From: GCA-003244245 sp036494005
GTDB lineage: Bacteria; Actinomycetota; Actinomycetes; Mycobacteriales; Pseudonocardiaceae
Assembly (NCBI GenBank): GCA_036494005.1
Contig: DASXOV010000216.1
Coordinates: 1 to 8,850 of the forward strand
Direction of reading: 5' to 3'
DNA: 8,850 bases
Shown here: positions 6,338 through 8,850 of the stretch, piece after piece
Layout of the letters: each line of letters starts with the position of its first letter
Position numbering within the stretch: the stretch's first letter is position 1
Translations under genes and position numbers: made by a program
Notes under the pieces: model-generated
Told to the model about the DNA's origin: nothing
The model's database searches: none
Seen by the model: only the letters and a program-made list of their open reading frames with translations

Positions 6338-6406
6338 CGGCCCAGCCGGCCGTACCGGATTTACCGGCCCAGCTGGCCCTGCCGGATTTACCGGCCCAGC
6401 CGGCCG
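6338..6406. repeat. 27-bp tandem repeat spanning the chorismate mutase stop codon
   Basis: Units at 6338-6364 and 6365-6391 differ at three of 27 positions; a third partial unit, 6392-6406, is the last coding part of the chorismate mutase gene and matches the first 15 bases of the first unit. On the minus strand each full unit carries CTGGGCCG-n-TAAATCCGG, so the end of the gene with its TAA is copied and a second in-frame TAA lies 27 bp downstream (6361-6363). GCCGG-ATTTA-CCGGC at the unit junction could form a small hairpin. Confidence 0.9.
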
Positions 6407-6681
6407 CGACCCAGCCTCAGCAGCAGCATCGCCAGTTCACGGCCCTCGTCACCCAGATCGCGGTAGCGGTCCAGCACCGCCATCTCGCGGCCATGCACCA
6501 CCCGGGGGCCACCCGCGGCCATCCGGGCTGATCCGATCGCCTTGGACACGGCGGTTCGCCGTTGCACCAACCTCAGGATCTCGGCGTCCAGGTGGTCGAT
6601 CTCGTGGCGCAGGGTGTTCAGGTCGATGGGTTGGCTGTCCTCGGCCGCCGGTGCGGCTTCGGTGGTCGCGTGCTCGGACAT
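6388..6681 (-). CDS. Chorismate mutase, AroQ class (Rv0948c type)
   Basis: A 97-residue cytoplasmic enzyme that converts chorismate to prephenate, the branch point to phenylalanine and tyrosine. It closely follows the M. tuberculosis Rv0948c pattern: LRHEIDHLDAEILRLVQRR (24-42), VSKAIGSARMAAGGPR (45-60), VHGREMAVLDRY (62-73), and the C-terminal RLGRGRLGR. By alignment with the E. coli enzyme from memory, Arg25, Arg42, Arg53, Arg65 and Glu66 occupy active-site positions. The M. tuberculosis enzyme is strongly active only in complex with DAHP synthase, and its C-terminal Leu-Gly-Arg-Gly-Arg-Leu-Gly tail takes part in that contact; conservation of the tail suggests the same here. ATG 6681 has AGGAG nine bases upstream. 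The TAA stop lies within the 27-bp repeat. Confidence 0.96.
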   Translation of the reverse strand: MSEHATTEAAPAAEDSQPIDLNTLRHEIDHLDAEILRLVQRRTAVSKAIGSARMAAGGPRVVHGREMAVLDRYRDLGDEGRELAMLLLRLGRGRLGR

Positions 6682-6730
6682 GTCGGTGGTCTCCTGGTCC
6701 TGGCTGGGGCTCGGAGTCCCCCGGCAGCAG

Positions 6731-6761
6731 AAACGCCCCGGGTCCGTGGACTCCGGGGCGT
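6731..6761 (-). terminator. Rho-independent-like terminator downstream of the DedA gene
   Basis: Read on the minus strand, nine-base perfect arms ACGCCCCGG (6761-6753) and CCGGGGCGT (6741-6733) flank an 11-base interior that can extend the stem with GTCC/GGAC. The hairpin is followed by only three T (6733-6731). It lies 30 bp after the DedA stop and before the Shine-Dalgarno of the chorismate mutase gene, so it would separate the two transcripts. Confidence 0.6.
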
Positions 6762-6790
6762 CGTGGTGGTCTGCGTCGTGCGCTACCCCA

Positions 6791-7543
6791 TCACGGGCAC
6801 CGGCATCCGGTACCCGTAGAAAAAGCGGCAGTTGAGCACGAGGCTGAGTCTGCCATGTTACGTGCTGCGACGTCCACCTGTCCGGCGACGACCGGGTCCG
6901 GCTCGTCGGCCAGGACGCTCGGCTGCGGCTGAGCCATCCGGCGTGCCGCCCTGGCCATGACGGTCACGCCGAGTCCGGCGACGCCCACCGCCACCACCAG
7001 CAGCCCGATCAGCCGGCCGGTGGCGTCGCCGAGTACCTCGCCGGTGCCGCCCGCCAGCGCTCCCAGGGTGACGTAGAAGGTGGAGTAGGCCACCGCGCCG
7101 ATCCCGGTGAGCCGCAGGAAACGCTTCAGCGGCACGTCGAGGGTGCCGGACAGCAGCGGGACCAGGTAGTTGAGCACCGGCATGAACTGAACCAGGGCCA
7201 GCGTGCGGCCCGCCGGTCCGCGCAGCAGCTGCTCGGCCTGGCTCCAGCGGTGCTCACCGACCCGCCTGCCCATCCAGCTGCCCCGGATGGCCGGCCCGGT
7301 CCAGCGGCCCACCAGGTAGCTGGCGGTGTAGCCGAGCATGGTCCCGGTGATGCCGCCCGCTATCACGAGCAGCACCTCGGCGGGTCCCGCGGCAGCGGCG
7401 GAAGGCACCAGCAGCAACATATCCCCGGGTAGCAGCGCCCCGACCACCGCCAGGCTGTCCAGGAAGAGCGCGAGCATCACCACGAACAGCAACACGACAG
7501 GAGAACCGTCCGCCACGTGCTCGAGCCAGCTGACGGGATCCAC
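6791..7543 (-). CDS. DedA-family membrane protein
   Basis: A 250-residue integral membrane protein of the DedA/SNARE-associated (VTT) family. Known members act in proton-dependent membrane homeostasis, and some as lipid scramblases or flippases. Visible features are helices at about 14-36, 40-80 (with LLPGD at 37-41 and YLVGRWTG at 76-83), the re-entrant-type motif FMPVLNYLVPLLSG (120-133), and helices at about 145-165 and 175-197. Asp29 and Asp41 match the two essential acidic positions of E. coli YqjA, but the two conserved arginines around the FxP motif are Gln119 and Asn125 here. GTG 7543 was chosen because GGAGGA lies six bases upstream; in-frame GTG 7630 would add an unconvincing basic/Cys leader. 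The last 25 residues, Ser/Thr/Cys-rich with A/T-ending codons, look like read-through into non-coding sequence. It is divergent from pcrA. Confidence 0.9.
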   Translation of the reverse strand: MDPVSWLEHVADGSPVVLLFVVMLALFLDSLAVVGALLPGDMLLLVPSAAAAGPAEVLLVIAGGITGTMLGYTASYLVGRWTGPAIRGSWMGRRVGEHRWSQAEQLLRGPAGRTLALVQFMPVLNYLVPLLSGTLDVPLKRFLRLTGIGAVAYSTFYVTLGALAGGTGEVLGDATGRLIGLLVVAVGVAGLGVTVMARAARRMAQPQPSVLADEPDPVVAGQVDVAARNMADSASCSTAAFSTGTGCRCP

Positions 7544-7626
7544 AGGCACTCCTCCGGCGGCCGCCCACCGAGGGCGGGGCCTGACGTGCACTCTGCCTGG
7601 TCCGCAGCAGGTTCGCCACACGGATT

Positions 7627-7665
7627 TCACCTCTGCTGAGATGTCACCTCCGCTGAGATGTCACC
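7627..7665. repeat. 17-bp tandem repeat with dyad symmetry in the dedA/pcrA intergenic region
   Basis: TCACCTCTGCTGAGATG (7627-7643) and TCACCTCCGCTGAGATG (7644-7660) differ at one base and are followed by a third partial TCACC (7661-7665). Across the junction, GAGATGTCACCTC (7638-7650) is an imperfect palindrome. The block ends 25 bp before the pcrA ATG and lies 84 bp upstream of the dedA start. It does not match the actinobacterial SOS box (CGAAC-N4-GTTCG). It may be an operator; no binding protein can be named. Confidence 0.75.
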
Positions 7666-7690
7666 GCCCCCCGGTACGGTGGTCGCCACA

Positions 7691-8850
7691 ATGAGTGCCT
7701 CCCCCACCGCCCCCCCGACAGACCTGCTCGCCGGACTGAACGCACACCAGCGCGCGGCAGTGGAGCACGTCGGCTCTCCGCTGCTCATCGTCGCCGGAGC
7801 CGGTTCCGGCAAGACGCGGGTACTCGCGCATCGCATCGCCTACCTGCTCGCCGAGCGCGGCGTACAGCCGGGTGAGGTACTGGCGATCACCTTCACCAAC
7901 AAGGCGGCGGCCGAGATGCGGGAGCGGGTCGCCACCCTGGTGGGCAGGCGGGCCACCGTGATGTGGGTGTCGACGTTCCACTCGATGTGCGTGCGGATCC
8001 TGCGCCGTGAGGCCAAGAATCTGAACTTGACGTCGAACTTCTCGATCTACGATGCCGACGACACCCGCAGGCTCATCGCGCTGGTGGCCCGCGACCTGGA
8101 CCTGGATCCCAAGCGGTACCCGGCGCGAACCCTCGCGACGCAGATCTCCAACCTCAAGAACGAGCTGGTCGATCCCGCCACCGCGGCTGCCACCGCTGCT
8201 GACGACCTGCAGCGCCGGGTGGCCGAGGTCTACGCCGGCTACCAGCGGCGGCTGGCCTCGTCCAACGCACTGGATTTCGACGACCTCATCATGCGCACCG
8301 TCGAGCTGTTGCAGGCCTTCCCCGGCGTCGCCGAGCACTACCGCCGCCGGTTCCGCCATGTCCTCGTCGACGAGTACCAGGACACCAACCACGCGCAGTA
8401 CGTGCTGATCCGCGAGCTGGTCGCGCCGGTCACCGAGGGTGAGCCGCCCGCGCAGCTGTGCGTGGTCGGGGACGCGGATCAGTCGATCTACGCGTTCCGC
8501 GGCGCGACCATCCGCAACATCGAGGAGTTCGAGCGGGACTTCCCGGACGCGCGGACGATCCTGCTGGAGCAGAACTACCGGTCGACCCAGACCATCCTGT
8601 CCGCGGCCAACGCCGTGATCGCCCGTAACCCGGATCGCCGGGACAAGCGGCTCTGGTCCGCGGCGGGGGACGGCGAGCCGATCGTCGGCTACGTCGCCGA
8701 CAACGAGCACGACGAGGCCGCCTTCGTCGCCACCGAGATCGACCGGCTGGCGGACACCGGCGCGGCGCGGTTCGGCGACGTCGCAGTGTTCTACCGGACC
8801 AACAACTCCTCCCGGGTCTTCGAGGAGGTGTTCATCCGGCTCGGGCTGCC
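7691..8850 (+). CDS. pcrA: ATP-dependent DNA helicase PcrA/UvrD1, N-terminal part
   Basis: This is the first 386 residues of a superfamily 1A 3'-5' DNA helicase used in nucleotide excision repair and clearing of stalled complexes; the gene is cut by the right edge. Visible motifs in order: Q-motif LNAHQRAAV (16-24), Walker A GAGSGKT (36-42), motif Ia ITFTNKAAAEM (66-76), STFHSMCVRILR (94-105), LDFDDLI (194-200), Walker B VDEYQD (226-231), motif III GDADQSIYAFRGA (260-272), and QNYRS (294-298). All catalytic residues are present. ATG 7691 starts just before the family's N-terminus, with GGTGG about eight bases upstream. A TACGGT at 7675-7680 could be a -10 giving a very short leader. The frame is open throughout. 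Proximity to chorismate mutase matches Rv0948c/Rv0949 in M. tuberculosis, with the DedA gene lying between the two here. Confidence 0.97.
   Translation, partial: MSASPTAPPTDLLAGLNAHQRAAVEHVGSPLLIVAGAGSGKTRVLAHRIAYLLAERGVQPGEVLAITFTNKAAAEMRERVATLVGRRATVMWVSTFHSMCVRILRREAKNLNLTSNFSIYDADDTRRLIALVARDLDLDPKRYPARTLATQISNLKNELVDPATAAATAADDLQRRVAEVYAGYQRRLASSNALDFDDLIMRTVELLQAFPGVAEHYRRRFRHVLVDEYQDTNHAQYVLIRELVAPVTEGEPPAQLCVVGDADQSIYAFRGATIRNIEEFERDFPDARTILLEQNYRSTQTILSAANAVIARNPDRRDKRLWSAAGDGEPIVGYVADNEHDEAAFVATEIDRLADTGAARFGDVAVFYRTNNSSRVFEEVFIRLGL

Noticed and set aside
6249..6932. Plus-strand frame with collagen-like GPAG/GFTGPAG repeats around 6338-6406.
   Set aside because: The Gly-x-y pattern is produced by the 27-bp tandem repeat. 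The frame is antisense to the small membrane protein and chorismate mutase genes and has no good ribosome binding site.
7544..7690. Looked for a LexA/SOS box upstream of pcrA.
   Set aside because: No CGAAC-N4-GTTCG or near match is present. A single GTTCG occurs without the partner half.
7661..8710. A 349-codon minus-strand frame opposite the helicase.
   Set aside because: The plus strand encodes every SF1A helicase motif in order; the minus frame has no recognisable domain.

Overview
The window reads as chromosomal DNA from a high-GC actinobacterium. Codons end almost always in G or C, GTG and TTG starts are common, and long spurious antisense frames abound. A Rv0948c-type chorismate mutase lies close to a divergent UvrD1/PcrA helicase, as in Mycobacterium tuberculosis. 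Together with the PspC-type two-component system and membrane Ser/Thr kinase, this suggests a member of the Pseudonocardiales or a relative. That placement is inference; the species cannot be read from the sequence.

Left part (1-3141): an envelope-stress style signalling unit. A PspC-domain membrane protein (minus strand, cut by the left edge) is divergent from a PspC-domain sensor histidine kinase, whose stop overlaps the start of a NarL/LuxR-type response regulator. The 123-bp divergent intergenic region holds two copies of an 18-bp dyad. Each is centred about 44 bp from one of the two GTG starts, and the flanking sequence is mirrored as well. The likely circuit is that the kinase phosphorylates the regulator, which acts on both divergent promoters.

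Middle part (3138-5789): a second signalling unit on the minus strand, meeting the first tail to tail; the two stop codons share the palindrome CTAG. It holds a single-pass membrane protein with an extracytoplasmic C-terminal domain, then a transmembrane Ser/Thr protein kinase. By eye, the outer domain of the kinase looks homologous to that of its neighbour. In both units, therefore, a kinase shares its putative sensor domain with an adjacent non-kinase membrane protein.

Right part (5790-8850): on the minus strand, a small three-helix membrane protein of unknown function, an AroQ-class chorismate mutase whose stop codon lies in a 27-bp tandem duplication, a hairpin terminator, and a divergent DedA-family membrane protein. 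On the plus strand, a PcrA/UvrD1 helicase begins at 7691 and is cut by the right edge. The dedA/pcrA intergenic region carries a 17-bp tandem repeat with imperfect dyad symmetry.

No tRNA, rRNA, CRISPR array, insertion sequence or prophage gene was seen. The only gap over 100 bp not already mentioned is 5790-6002. It has a weak hairpin just after the 6003-6317 gene and a small palindrome, and otherwise nothing recognisable.
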